Source of the DNA: Acanthochlamys bracteata
Lineage: Eukaryota > Streptophyta > Magnoliopsida > Pandanales > Velloziaceae
NCBI GenBank assembly: GCA_019914995.1
Contig: CM034140.1
Span: 2,232,001 to 2,296,000, forward strand
Length of the DNA stretch: 64,000 nucleotides
Direction of reading: 5' to 3'
The notes under the pieces were generated by a model. The model saw nothing but the letters and a program-made list of their open reading frames with translations, ran no database searches and was not told the origin of the DNA. The position numbers and the translations under genes were made by a program. Positions 1 to 11,447 of the stretch are shown here, one piece after another. Positions within the stretch are counted from its first letter, which is position 1; the number at the start of each line of letters is the position of its first letter.

Positions 1-242
1 GTAGATCAATGCCTCATCAGCTACTAGATCGCTGTTCATATACCACTAATTGGAACATAATCTCAACTTCAGTCACACATAAGAATATTCCACTATCACT
101 AATCAACTAGATAATGAAGCAAGAGATTGCAATTCTCCATCTAGCTACAACTACATATCTAGCTTATTCACCTAATCAATTCAAATGCAAGCTAGAGAGG
201 AAAATTTGAAATTATAAAAAAAAATATTAAAAAAGATGAAAC
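1..242 (-). other. Intron 1 of the GDI gene
   Basis: On the minus strand this lies immediately after the GDI exon 1 donor (GT at 242-241). It is AT-rich, and I see no further GDI coding sequence before the window edge, so the rest of the gene lies to the left of position 1. Confidence 0.7.
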
Positions 243-329
243 CTTAAGGCCATCGACGGAGAGGAGACCGCTGAGAATGCATTCCTTGAGTCCAGTACCG
301 AGAACGATGACATCGTACTCCTCATCCAT
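243..329 (-). CDS. GDI: Rab GDP-dissociation inhibitor, first exon only (partial)
   Basis: The exon encodes 29 residues starting [20 protein letters not shown], the near-invariant N-terminus of Rab GDI, including the beginning of the dinucleotide-binding-like fold shared with REP and FAD proteins. GDI extracts prenylated GDP-bound Rab GTPases from membranes and recycles them in the cytosol. The ATG at 329 begins the exon and a phase-0 GT donor follows the Leu-Lys codons (exon end 243). The GA-rich stretch at about 330-500 on the plus strand reads as a CT-rich leader on the coding strand, typical of plant 5'UTRs. The remaining exons are outside the window. Identity rests on this one very conserved exon; the related Rab escort protein begins differently. 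Confidence 0.93.
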
Positions 330-3300
330 TGTCGATCACACACAGAGAAACAAAACTCTTTACAAAAAGAATAAGAGTTGCAGAGAGAAGAACGATGGAG
401 TGGGAGAGATGGAAGAGAGTGAAGAAATAGAGAGAAGTAAATAAGGAGAAGAAGAAGAGATGAGAACAAGTCCATCGGCCCGGGAATGCCGTTGCACCAC
501 TGCACAGCACTTCCTCCGCCTCGCACGCCCGCGTTCACACATACGCTGCTTATTGTTTGCCTGCCGGTCACTGACGAGACTATTAATGGGCCAAACTAGT
601 AATGGGTTTTAATCTGACCTGTTAGCAATGGGCTCCAATAGCGGTTCCATTATATTAAAAATTACTATCCTCTAATATGTCAGTATGTGCGAAAAGAGCC
701 AAAAGACAATAATATTTTACTATCAAAACAATAGTTGTCAAAACTTTTTCGCGAACAACTTATTTTAAAGGTCATTTCTGTGATAAATAAGTTTCTAAAA
801 TTTTAACATATCATTTCTGTGATAATTTATCAGTTATAATTTGCTATGGAGATTAGTAAAATATCATTACACATTTATAAATTTCTCTTCACGTGTATCA
901 TGAAAATTTTTAAGCAAATACAGAAATTATTCGCTTGAAAATTAGTGTATTCTCCAATCATATAAATAGTATTCTAAAAAAAATTGATCTAATATTATCT
1001 ACTAAATAATAATGTTATGTATTTTCATGCAGATAACTTTTATTTTGTTTGTACAGAATATAATAACATATCTCATTCTATAATTATTATTATATATAAA
1101 GTAGAGATGTATTTTAAAAAATGATTTTTAAGAGTTAATTTTTAAAAAGGAATTTCTAAAAATAAGTTTTTAAAAATCTATAAATTATTAAAAATTATAA
1201 ATTTTTGATTAAAAATGTTATTTTAGGATACATCCTAAATTACATATATGATTGGTCACAGCTTATATAAAATTATAGACAATTAATATTGAAAACAATG
1301 GTGAAGACGACATTTTAAGTGTTTAATAAAAATGCATCTTTTTAAATAAAAATTAGTTTATTTTATTTTAAAATATAATTTTTTAATTTTTAAAAAATAT
1401 TAAATAAATTTTATTAAATATTTAAAAAAATTAATTTAAGAAAGTTGAACTGAAAAAATTAAAAATCACCCGCCAAAACGTACTCTCCAAACGCGGCCGA
1501 AGTAAGAATAGTCACTTTTCAGTGGGCCGTCAGTAAAAGAGGTCCATTTGACTTTCCTCCTTTGTGTTTTTGTTACAGCTAAAGGCTGCAAGAGTTCCAA
1601 CTGAATCTCAAAATTTTTCTTTCTTCTGTTTATCTTCTTCGATCTATAGCCATGTTTGCATTTTGTTTCGTTGGCCCAATGCATGCAAGTGAGAGAGAGA
1701 AAGAGAAAAGCCAAGACATTTTTGGTCATCCTCTGTATTATCACCAAGCATAGAGAAGCCGCCAAGCGTGGCTTTCGTAGCTATTTCCCAAAGCTTCTCT
1801 TGAATACGAGCTCTCTTCTTTAAAATGAATATATAGCTATTACATATCTGTTAAACTAGGATCATAGGTACCTATGTTATAGGTTGTTGCTGATTACCAT
1901 GCAAGCACAGACATGCTCTTCTATATATTTTTTTCCTTGACTGAACATTAGCATTTTCTGTTTGTTTTGGTTTGTAGATAGTTATGGTTTCTCTCTAGGA
2001 ATTCCCACTGAATCTTCATGCGGACGAAAAAGCTTCTTTCTTCCTTCTTCGTCTTCTGTTTTATGCTTATAAGCTGATAATAGAAAGATAACAGCTTTCT
2101 GCATGGAGTTTCTTGTATTCTGTTTCCCCATTGAAACCATGCATGTTTTCATTTTGAACACTTTTCAGTTTTCTCAGTAGGGTGGCGTTTTGATTGTTGT
2201 GTTTATAGTTCATTCATGGTGTTGCAATAGAGTCATACCACCTCAGCTTTTTCTTAATCTGGTGAAAATAAAATTAAACGTTAAAACTTGAAACAGAGAC
2301 ATAAGTAGTAGTCATGGTGGTCTATTTGAATTCAGCAAATTGTAAGACATGGAACTTAGAGCAAAAGAGCAATCTAATCACCTTATTTATCAAATGAAAT
2401 AAAATTCACTTAATGAGATGAAAGCGTGGCAAGAAAATCTGTGGTACACAAAAGATCATACAAATACATACAGAAAGTTGTTCGGGCTAGCTTGGGAATC
2501 ATTAAACTCACCAACTTACTATTGATTGACTTCAAAAAACAAAATCAAAACACAATAACGCATAAAAAATTTTATTGCAAAGAAGGATTTTATTCTCCAA
2601 GGTTGCTGCAGTACATGCTCTCTGCTTTTATATTTAGGGCGTGCTTACCAACACCCCAAACTTATTTTTTTTAAATTCACTTTCAATATAAAATATATAT
2701 ATAAATTAAAATAAAATTTTTTTATTAATAAAATTTTTTAAAAAATTTATTTTTAAAACTTACTATAAATATTACATTAATATATAATTTTATTTTTTAT
2801 TAAATATTTTTAATTTTTAATTTAATTTTTTTAATTTACTTTCAAAAAATTTATTTTATCCATTTTTTTATCAAGATAAATACGCCCTTACATACACCAA
2901 TGTGTACATTCTGCAGGTGAACAATGTTTGAGAAATAGGAAGCAGCCATTCAATATTCTATATGTGAATGTTTCTCAATCCAAATAATAATAATAATGAA
3001 ATATATATATATATATATATACGTAATTTGATGCATGTAAAGATCTTATAGCTTTCCAAAGGAAGCAAAAGATTCAGAAAATCTTTTTCATTTTATTGCG
3101 GCTTTTGCCATCCCTCTTTGTTCAATGCAACACAGGTACTCATAAATCTGCATTTCATTTCCTCTTCAACTCCAAACAATCTTTATAGGTATATTATCAC
3201 AAGTAAAGAAATTTCTCTCATTCCCAAGAAGAAGAAGAAGAAGAAGAGAAGCAGAGAAAAGCTAACAGTAAACAAACCAAGCCAGCGACACCACCATAGC
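330..3300. other. Intergenic, AT-rich, no supported gene
   Basis: After the GDI leader (about 330-560) comes about 2.7 kb of mainly AT-rich DNA. A less AT-rich patch at about 1470-1830 has a 99-codon minus-strand frame that matches nothing I recognise. About 2670-2890 looks like a degraded copy of the AT-rich inverted-repeat elements found elsewhere in the window. A GAA-type triplet run lies near 3228-3246. I see no tRNA and no convincing exon. Confidence 0.5.
3001..3020. repeat. (AT)10 microsatellite
   Basis: Twenty bases of perfect alternating AT, preceded by an imperfect AAT run. It is a simple dinucleotide repeat, likely polymorphic. Confidence 0.95.
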
Positions 3301-3320
3301 TTGCAAAATCTATGCATTTG

Positions 3321-3661
3321 CATGCAATGGAGTGCATAAACGTTGCAAAGTTTTAAACAATTTGTTCTTGAATTTCTCTTCAGTGAAATTGAATTGAATT
3401 GAATGCATGCGGACGAGAAGCACCTGGCAGATTACAGCCGCTCCCGGCCATGTTTTCAGAGCTGTAGCGCCAAAATCCTTCACTTACTCACGTTTCTCTT
3501 CTCTCTCCCTCCCTCTCTCTCTCTCTCTCTGTCTCTCTCTCATACAACGACAAGCACCGAGCCCCTCCCACGCGCCTTCCCACACTTGCATGCAAGTTGC
3601 AACAAACCAATCCCTCTCCCTATATATATCAACTTATTGAAACTGAAACTGGTGTTGCATG
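3321..3661 (+). promoter_or_regulatory. WOX2 promoter region: four RY motifs and a TATA box
   Basis: The RY motif CATGCA or its reverse complement occurs at 3321-3326, 3404-3409, 3589-3594 and 3656-3661. RY elements are the known binding sites of the B3 embryo regulators LEC2, FUS3 and ABI3. A TATATATAT stretch at 3621-3629 lies about 110 bp ahead of the ATG and is the likely TATA box; the last RY site would then be near the transcription start. Four RY sites in about 340 bp is well above the chance expectation of roughly 0.2. The link to embryo expression is inference from what is known of WOX2. Confidence 0.55.
3497..3541. repeat. CT-rich microsatellite in the WOX2 promoter
   Basis: Imperfect (CT)n with CCCT and GTCT interruptions. 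GAGA/CT tracts just ahead of a TATA box are common in plant promoters and can bind BPC-type GAGA factors. Confidence 0.85.
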
Positions 3662-3737
3662 CGCAGAGAAAATATTGTTTTGTTTTGTTTCTTTTAAGTT
3701 TGTGTTTTTTTCCTTTTTTTGAAAATCAGCAAGGGAG

Positions 3738-5310
3738 ATGGAGAAAAGAGTAGAAGATCAAGCAACCGGAGGAGGTGGTGGAGGAGGAGGAACAGGGAGG
3801 TGGAGTCCATCTAAAGAACAGTTGGCAGCGTTGGAGAATTTGTACAAGCAAGGAGTGAGGACACCAACAGCTGAACAGATACAACATATAACAGCGAAGT
3901 TGAAGGAGTTTGGCAATATTGAAGGCAAGAATGTTTTCTACTGGTTTCAGAACCATAAGGCAAGGCAGAGGCAGAGACAGAAGCAGGAGAACTTCGCGTA
4001 CTATAGCCGTCTTGTTAATCGTTCTCCTCTGGTGGCTCCTGCTGTTTTGCCTCCGTCTCCGGCGACTGTTGGATCTCATCGCTATCCGTTGTCTTCCCAA
4101 CCATGCAATACTGGTAATTCTTTTTCCCCTTTCCCTAGGGCTTTGGGTTTCTCTGGCTTTTGTAGCTTTTCGAAATTACTGTTTATGGATTAATTATTAA
4201 GAGGTTGGTTTTCTGCAAGATCTTGCTGCTAATTAATCAATTAATTTTGTGTATCAGGTACCTAGCTATGAATAATTATGTTATTTGTTTGTGAATTTTT
4301 AGTCTCTTGTTAATTCTCTTTCTTTTGCTTTGCTTTTTCATGCATGATCCTATTAATTATTATCCTTTTTTGGTTAAATTTCATGCATAGCTTAGCTTCT
4401 TTTCATTTGCAGTAGGATCCAGAGACTTTAGATTAGTCATTCATATGTGTTGGTCTAGCTAGTTTAATTTGCTCTTGCACCAAATAAGGACATTATCATT
4501 CAAGCTCTCTGATATATTGATGACTCTTGGTAATGCTTATCGAAAAAACCTTTAAAAAAAAATATTATTTTATAAATATTTTTAAAAATAAAAATTATAT
4601 ATATAATTATTTCATTATTTATAAATCATTTATATTTTCCAAATTCTTAAAAAAATTTTAAAAATCATGTATAATTTTTTTAGAATTAAAAAAATCTTTT
4701 AGAAGTATAAACACTTCCAAACACACACTAATCTCATCTAATAATCTTTCCATTCCCTAGTACAACGATGCATGTTTCTTTTCTTAGGTAATACTGAACC
4801 ATGCAATGGTTTTTGGGCTGTATTTAGAACAAAACAAATTCACCTTCTTTCAGTAATACTGTTTCGTTTCTCTGAACTTTGCTTTTTCTCTCAGTTGTTT
4901 GCAGCCCTTACTTTGCACCACAGGCAGGGAACGTTGGTTTCTACCGTCTCCATGACCAGAACTTTCTCTTGTCCAAAGCCACTAACAAAGACATGACATC
5001 CACAGAACTTCAAAAGATCGAACACGTATGGATCCCAAACAACACAGATCCCAACTCTCTGTACATGCCAAGATTTCCAATAATTCATGCTACTGCTGAT
5101 GTGAAGAACTACTGTGTGGGTGATAATTCAACTAGTGGACAACAGACTTTGGAGTTGTTTCCTTTGCATCCAACGACTGTCAGAGAAGAGAAGTCCTGCA
5201 GTACCACTCTTAGTACTTCGTCTTCCGCTGGAGAAGAAGATGGTGATAATTGTGAAAGCTTGGGCTTCTTTGATTTCCTCACTGCAGCTCCACCAAGCTC
5301 AAGCTCATGA
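3738..5310 (+). CDS. WOX2: WUSCHEL-related homeobox protein, WOX2 type
   Basis: Two exons (3738-4113 and 4895-5310) joined across a GT-AG intron give 263 aa. Residues 3-20 include an octaglycine tract. The WOX-type homeodomain spans about residues 20-84, with the helix-3 signature [15 protein letters not shown]. It continues into [11 protein letters not shown], and the junction reads [10 protein letters not shown]; both resemble WOX2 rather than WUS, WOX4 or WOX5. The WUS box TLELFPLHP is at residues 210-218, followed by an acidic Ser-rich tail ending in [11 protein letters not shown]2 is a nuclear transcription factor that patterns the apical lineage of the early embryo; the WUS box recruits TOPLESS-type repressors. 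The first ATG in frame with the homeodomain was taken as the start. The sub-family call is from recall, the WUS-clade call is firm. Confidence 0.9.
4530..4735. mobile_element. Degenerate AT-rich MITE in the WOX2 intron (family A)
   Basis: Inside the WOX2 intron lies an AT-rich block with the same internal layout as the family A elements. Its right end (around 4715-4732) reads CACTTCCAAACACACAC, a weak copy of the family inverted repeat. The left end is not clear, so this is a tentative call. Confidence 0.3.
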
Positions 5311-6021
5311 ATGAACTTACGGAGAAACAGGAGCTAGAGAAAGTCCGCGGCTGTTGCTTCTGTGTTTGGATGCTAACAAGAATTGTGCTCAATATCATTT
5401 TTTCCCTTTTGCTTTTTGGGGTTCTTCTAGACTGACAGATCTTGAATTGATTAATCTTCTTTTTGGAGTTGTATGTTTGTGAGCATCTACTACTTCCAAC
5501 TTTTTTAGCATGTATTACTGTGAGGCTTAACCGTACTCTTGTTACCAACTTCTGAAGTCGCACTGCTATAGTCTTGTGCTTCCATCAAAAGCCAGGTGAG
5601 ATTAAACAAAATGCACGAGGCCAAATGTACAACATCATCAGCTATTCGCGACCATGATATTACGTCCAGTCAGGTATTCTAAGACGCATTGGGTTTTTAG
5701 TTGATCCATCAGTAATTACACCATGAAAATAAAATTGCATACTTGCGACCGTAAGTACTAATATACAAAGTCTTCGATAACCTTGTGCTTCAAAGAGCCA
5801 AAACATTAAACATGAAAGAGCAGGTGCTAGATTAAACATACTGAAACCATCTAACTAATTATTACTCCGGGATACACAGTGAACAGCGAAGTGCAAGAAG
5901 CCAAACTAGGACACAAGGTAAGAAGCACAAGAGCGTACACCGAAGACCCACACAAAACCCCCTACTTCTCCCACAAAATTCCCCTTCCATGGATGGGCAA
6001 CCTACATCTCCAACTAACACT
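5311..6021. other. Convergent 3' regions of WOX2 and HSC70
   Basis: The two genes converge here. The segment holds their 3'UTRs and a short spacer. I see no ORF of interest, no repeat and no recognisable RNA gene. Confidence 0.6.
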
Positions 6022-8601
6022 TTAATCAACTTCCTCAATCTTCGGCCCAGCACCACCTGCTCCACCAGAAGGAGCATCCTCATCCATGCCAGTTGGCACG
6101 TTGCCATCGGCACCCTGGTACATTCTGGCAATGATAGGGTTGCAGATACCTTCAAGCTCCTTCATCTTATCCTCAAACTCTTCAGCTTCGGCCAACTGGT
6201 TGCCATCCAGCCACTGAATCGCTTGGTCAATAGCATCCTCGATCTTCTTCTTGTCTGCAGCATCAAGCTTTGAGCTGATCTTCTCATCTTTTATGGTGTT
6301 TCTCATGTTGTATGCATAGTTTTCCAATGCATTCTTAGCCTCCACCTTCTTCTTGTGCTCCTCATCCTCAGCCTTGTACTTCTCAGCTTCCTGCACCATC
6401 TTCTCAATCTCCTCCTTGCTCAAACGTCCTTTGTCATTGGTGATGGTGATCTTGTTCTTCTGCCCAGTGGTCTTGTCCTCTGCTGAGACATTCAAGATGC
6501 CATTAGCATCAATGTCAAAGCAGACATTGATTTGAGGAACGCCTCTAGGAGCAGGAGGGATGCCTGTAAGCTCGAATTTGCCAAGCAAGTTGTTGTCCCT
6601 AGTCCTCGTCCTCTCACCCTCATACACCTGAATCAACACACCAGGCTGATTGTCTGAATAAGTTGAGAAAACCTGCTCCTTTTTGGTGGGAATCGTCGTG
6701 TTCCTCGGAATCAGGACAGTCATCACTCCTCCAGCAGTCTCCAAACCAAGAGAGAGAGGAGTTACATCAAGCAGCAACAAGTCCTGGACCTTCTCGTTGC
6801 CCTCACCACTGAGAATAGCAGCCTGGACAGCAGCTCCATAGGCAACAGCCTCATCTGGGTTTATGCTTTTGCAGAGCTCCTTCCCATTGAAAAAATCTTG
6901 TAAAAGCTGCTGCACCTTGGGAATTCTAGTGGAACCACCAACAAGCACAACATCATGGACACTGTTCTTGTCCATCTTAGCATCCCTCAAGCACTTCTCC
7001 ACGGGCTCCATGCACTTCCTGAACAGGTCCATGTTAAGTTCCTCAAATCTGGCGCGAGTGATTGTGGAGTAGAAATCAATACCCTCGTATAACGAATCAA
7101 TCTCAATTGTAGTCTGGGCAGTAGATGAGAGGGTTCTCTTAGCCCTCTCACAAGCTGTCCTCAACCTCCTAAGAGCTCTCGGGTTGCCAGTGATATCCTT
7201 TTTGTGCTTTCTCTTGAACTCCTGAACAAAGTGGTTCACCATTCGGTTGTCAAAGTCCTCACCTCCAAGATGGGTATCTCCAGCTGTAGCCTTCACCTCA
7301 AATATGCCTTCTTCAATGGTAAGCAGAGACACATCAAATGTGCCACCGCCAAGATCAAAGATAAGAACGTTTTTCTCACCAGTGCTCCCTGCCTTCTTGT
7401 CAAGACCATAGGCAATGGCAGCTGCAGTGGGTTCATTGATGATACGCATGACATTCAGGCCAGAAATCACTCCTGCATCCTTTGTGGCCTGCCTCTGTGA
7501 ATCATTGAAGTAGGCTGGGACAGTCACAACAGCATTCTTGATGGTTGACCCAAGATAAGCTTCGGCAATCTCCTTCATCTTGATGAGAACCATGGAGGAG
7601 ATCTCTTCAGGAGAAAACTGCTTCTCCTCACCCTTGTAGTTGACAACAATCATGGGTTTGTCACCAGGACCAGGAATGACCTTGAAAGGCCAGTGCTTCA
7701 TGTCACTCTGGACTGAAGGGTCAGAGAAACGCCTTCCAATCAAACGCTTCGCATCTGCAGGGGATCAGAAGCCAGAAGAACATATCAATGCCAACTTTAA
7801 GAAAGGAATTTCACTATTCAACATAATTTCTAGATACACAGAGGGAGACTGAATTTTAAGTTATCTCCCAGACAGATGTCCACTGATGGCCTATGTACTA
7901 GAACACTTTAGCCAGGACTAGGGATTTTATATATGCCAACAGTTACTACATCAGACGCAACTAAGATTATAAATTCTAATTAGCAAACCCTTCAAACAGC
8001 AAGCTTACTTTCGATCGGTTTGACATTGAACAAACTTGTGGCAACCATAACTTATATGTGGCCACTATGTGAGACCACTCTAGACTAAGATCTCGACAAA
8101 TTCATAGCAGCTTAAAAGGTCCGAAACAAAATTATCATACTATACATGCACTAAAACACCATGTCTTATTATAAATCCCAGCATGCATGTTTAAACAATA
8201 GGTCTAAGAGATCTCTCAGCATGCCCATAATAACTCTCATCTGAATCATAATAATCCACACGGAAGGACATAATCTGCGTCGAGGGTATACTAGCCAACC
8301 CCAGTACACTACAGATAAAATTCCAAAGAATTTTCAACTTTTACACAAACAAAATTTTAGACAAACTTCAAATACAGAGAGATTACTTACCGAAGACAGT
8401 GTTGGTCGGATTCATGGCGACCTGGTTCTTCGCAGCATCGCCGATTAGCCTCTCAGTGTCGGTGAAGGCAACATAAGACGGAGTAGTCCTGTTCCCTTGA
8501 TCATTAGCAATAATCTCCACACGGTCATGTTGCCAAACACCTACGCAGCTGTATGTAGTACCCAAATCAATACCGATCGCTCGTCCCTCTCCCTTCGCCA
8601 T
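6022..8601 (-). CDS. HSC70: Cytosolic HSP70/HSC70 chaperone
   Basis: Exon 1 (8391-8601) and exon 2 (6022-7754) are separated by a 636-bp intron and encode 647 aa, the usual size of plant cytosolic Hsp70. The ATPase domain begins [19 protein letters not shown]; the other signatures are [14 protein letters not shown] and [17 protein letters not shown]. The splice junction restores [16 protein letters not shown]. The protein ends GPKIEEVD, and the terminal EEVD docks TPR co-chaperones and marks the cytosolic/nuclear class. There is no transit peptide or ER-retention signal. A single intron at the Asp of FDAKRLIG is the known position for plant HSC70 genes. A perfect heat-shock element sits next to the TATA box, so expression is probably heat-inducible on top of any constitutive level. 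Confidence 0.97.
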
Positions 8602-8738
8602 ATTTAAACCAGTCCAAAACTTCAAAGAAGACAGAAAAACACAAGCAAGTTTGAAGATGGAAGAAAGCTTTGTTGATTTCTCAAATCACAGAGAGCAATT
8701 CCAGTAGCTATGGCGAAGAGCTGTAGAACGTGTTGGTG

Positions 8739-8774
8739 TTTATATCCCAGCGTGTTATTTCCCGAAGCTTCGAA
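8739..8774 (-). promoter_or_regulatory. HSC70 core promoter: heat-shock element and TATA box
   Basis: At 8759-8774 the plus strand reads TTCCCGAAGCTTCGAA, a run of alternating TTC and GAA blocks with two perfectly spaced junctions. On the coding strand a TATAAA lies at 8744-8739, about 15 bp downstream of the element. This arrangement is the classic HSF-binding promoter and lies about 140-170 bp upstream of the HSC70 ATG. Confidence 0.85.
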
Positions 8775-9191
8775 CGGGTGATTTGTAGCCGTAGGATGAG
8801 AGAAGATGAGCGTTGTCGAGTTGGTCTTCTCTTCCTTGGTGGGGAACGAGAGGAGTGTTGCTGACTCCCCCATGCTCTGGTTGTCTCTGGAACAATCTCA
8901 TACCTGTCTCTTCTTCTTTGGTTAAATGCATCCTGTTACTGTACACGGAAGAATGGGTTATTCCAGTGAGTGGGCCAATTTCTGTAAAGCATCCAAAAGC
9001 CCAAATTCACCGTAAAGCCCACAATTTCATGAAACCGTCTCAATTCAAAATTTGAACCGTCTAAATTCTTCAACAGCCTACCGTCGACTCTAGAGTTGAG
9101 ATAGCCACAAATGTAAATATTCATCATAAATCAAAGCAAACCGAAGTAAAATACGGTTGAAAAATGAGAACGTGTTTCAATTAGTCGGAGA

Positions 9192-9448
9192 GGGCATTTG
9201 GGATTACTTATGAAATGAACCTTTTCTGAAATAAAAAATATTTTTATCTTTTTTTGAGAAACGAGCTCTATTTTTTTTACTTCTAAATAAATAATAAAAA
9301 TATGTAATAAAAAGATCTCACTCCATAAAATTTTTCTATACTTTCTAAATTTTTAAATAAATTTTTTATATACTTATAAAATATGTATTAAAAAATATGA
9401 AATAGAAAAAGTTAAAAAATAGCTTTTGAAAAGCTAAACCAAACGCAC
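9192..9448. mobile_element. MITE, family A (inverted repeat GCGTTTGGGA)
   Basis: An AT-rich element of about 257 bp begins GGGCATTTGGGATTACTTAT and ends with the reverse complement of GTGCGTTTGGTTTAGC. The interior shares a clear order of short blocks with copies at 20769, 40556, 60454 and 60817, including a GAGCTCTATTTTTTTT-like block and TTTTTCTATACTTTCTAAAT. It has no coding capacity. The target duplication is not obvious. It lies upstream of HSC70. Confidence 0.65.
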
Positions 9449-9555
9449 TCAGAAATAAATTCTACGAAGATAGAGTTGGCTAAAAGATGAAATTCAAAAT
9501 GATAACTAAAATAATAAAGTAAAAAATTATTGAAGTTTGATGCTCGACATTAAAA

Positions 9556-9790
9556 GAGCGTTTAGAAGTGACTAAAAAATAAAAAAATTTTAAAAAATAA
9601 TTTTTTTTAAAAAAAAATGAGCTCTATTTTTTTATCTCAAAAAAATAATTTAAGAAAAAATTTTTACTACGTAAAACTTTTATATACTTTTTTAAATTTT
9701 TAACTAAAATTTTTAAATACTTATAAAATCTATATTAAAAAATGTGAAATAAAAAATTAAAAAATAGCGTTTGGAAAATGATTTCCTGTT
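9556..9790. mobile_element. MITE, family A, second adjacent copy
   Basis: It begins GAGCGTTTAGAAGTGACT, keeps the GAGCTCTATTTTTTT block, and ends near GCGTTTGGAAAATGATTTCC. It is more degraded than the copy at 9192 and abuts the larger inverted-repeat element beginning at about 9799. Confidence 0.45.
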
Positions 9791-9798
9791 CACACCCT

Positions 9799-11275
9799 AA
9801 GGATCTGTTTGGTTATAAGATTAATAAGTAAAAGAAAATAAGAGTAAGATTAAACAAGACTAGATTATTTGAGTGAAGATGAGAATAAGATAATAATTTA
9901 ATCTCGTCTTGTTTGAATATATCAATAAGATTAATAAAGAATAAATAATTATTTTTGTTTGGTAACTGAGAATAAATAAGAATAATTTTTATAAAAGGTT
10001 TAAAATATTCTTTTGTGTTTAGTAATTTTTATAAGAGTAATAATTTTAATAAAATTGGAGATGAGGAGTTGAGGAAGCATTGTTCTTCCTCTGATGAAGA
10101 TCGCCGTCGTAGACGGCAAGCCATCGTTGGCATGAATTTCAAGTTCGACAAAGCTCTTACACTGACGTGAACTTCAAGTTCGACGAATATCACCGGTGCA
10201 TGAGCTTGAACTTGAAGCTCACGCTGCCGTGATAGATGGACACGCTCACTTGAAGTTCGACGAAACCCATTCTGTCCGAGCACAACGCTGTCGTCACCGA
10301 TGGTGTTGATAACTCGTTTCGAAATTCATCCGACCGACGCGAAGTTGTTGAAGATTGATGGGAACAGTCACGAATCTTCTTCTACGATTTGGCGTGAACC
10401 AAGCTATGATGTATGGAATGATCAACCTGCTCGTGTCTCTGAAGGCGATGATGGTTCTAGTTTTACATTCCTAGTCAATCTAGCAACGGCGCTTAACCGT
10501 CGACGCCGCAGCCGCGGCAAAGAGAGACCGGTGGTGGAGTTGGTGAAGATCCACCAACGCGTTTGATTAGTTCGTTTTTGAGCAAGCATCATCAGTCTTT
10601 GGGGCGAAGGTGGTCTTTGGATATAGATTGGAAATGGAGGAGCTACGGCCGCCGCGCATCCTCGCTTCTTCATTTGCCTCGAAAGAGCTTCGGGTTTCAT
10701 TCCAAGCTCCGTCTCATCGAATCGCATTATTCTTCCATCGAAGACAAAAGCCGACTTTCAACTCGGCCCGTCGTCCCACGGACTGCGGGTGTGGTGCTAC
10801 GGTGCACATCTAATGCTTCCTTCCACCGAGGCCAATCCAACATGCTGCGAACTAAAACTCGTTCACGACTCATACACCCTCCCCTGCCTGTTCCCCCCGC
10901 ACCCAAAGAAAGTCGCCGCTCCGGCATTCGCCCACCGACTCGATCCGGCCACATCCCACGCAGCGAGTTTCTTGGCAAAAGCTAGCAATCGCCGACGGGT
11001 GAAACGAAGAAAAAAAAATCACTTAGATAAATATAACAAATAAAGATAGGTAAGACATGAATTTTCTATACTCAACAGACCATAAAATTCTCTTCACCTG
11101 GTTATACCCCACATTAGGGGGTAACGAATTACTCCCCAATCGAAATTAATAAAGAGTAAAATTCTCTTCATTAATCTTATAAATTTATTACCAAACGAGA
11201 GCAATTTGAAGTAATTAATTCACTTACTCCCAATTGCTCCCCATTACTCTCATATCTACCAAACCCTAAGAGTTA
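9799..11275. mobile_element. Candidate non-autonomous inverted-repeat element with GC-rich cargo
   Basis: The left end reads GGATCTGTTTGGTTATAAGA; the right end, reverse-complemented, reads TTAGGGTTTGGTAGATATGA. These are imperfect inverted repeats around TTTGGT. The outer 250 bp on each side are AT-rich with repeated GATTAATAA-type motifs, while 10050-10990 is strikingly GC-rich. The cargo holds repeated ACTTCAAGTTCGACGAA-like units near 10137, 10168, 10207 and 10248, and short open frames that match nothing I recognise. It could be a Pack-type DNA transposon carrying a gene fragment, or nested MITEs around an unrelated GC-rich insertion. No target duplication was established. Confidence 0.35.
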
Positions 11276-11447
11276 AAAGTGAACATAAAAGGCATAAAAT
11301 AAACACATGATATGCTATTGTGAGTTTCAAATTCTTCAATTTGAATCAGTACAAAACTGGTAAACTTTTAATAACTACTTTCATGTTTGGGATGAACAAT
11401 GTTATCTGAACCCGACTCCAAATGCTTCACCAGCAAGAGCTCACGCC

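Noticed and set aside
1466-1765. 99-codon minus-strand frame
   Set aside because: No recognisable domain, no promoter or splice context; kept only as a note in the intergenic entry.
3403-3753. 116-codon plus-strand frame overlapping the WOX2 start
   Set aside because: It runs through the CT microsatellite and TATA box; its ATG lies upstream of the likely transcription start, and the protein is low-complexity Ser/Leu.
7204-7500. Plus-strand frames opposite HSC70 exon 2
   Set aside because: Antisense shadows of a strongly conserved gene, a well-known artefact for Hsp70.
10300-11043. Several overlapping frames of 70-140 codons in the GC-rich island
   Set aside because: GC-rich DNA leaves many frames open by chance on both strands; none matches a known family and no single frame dominates.
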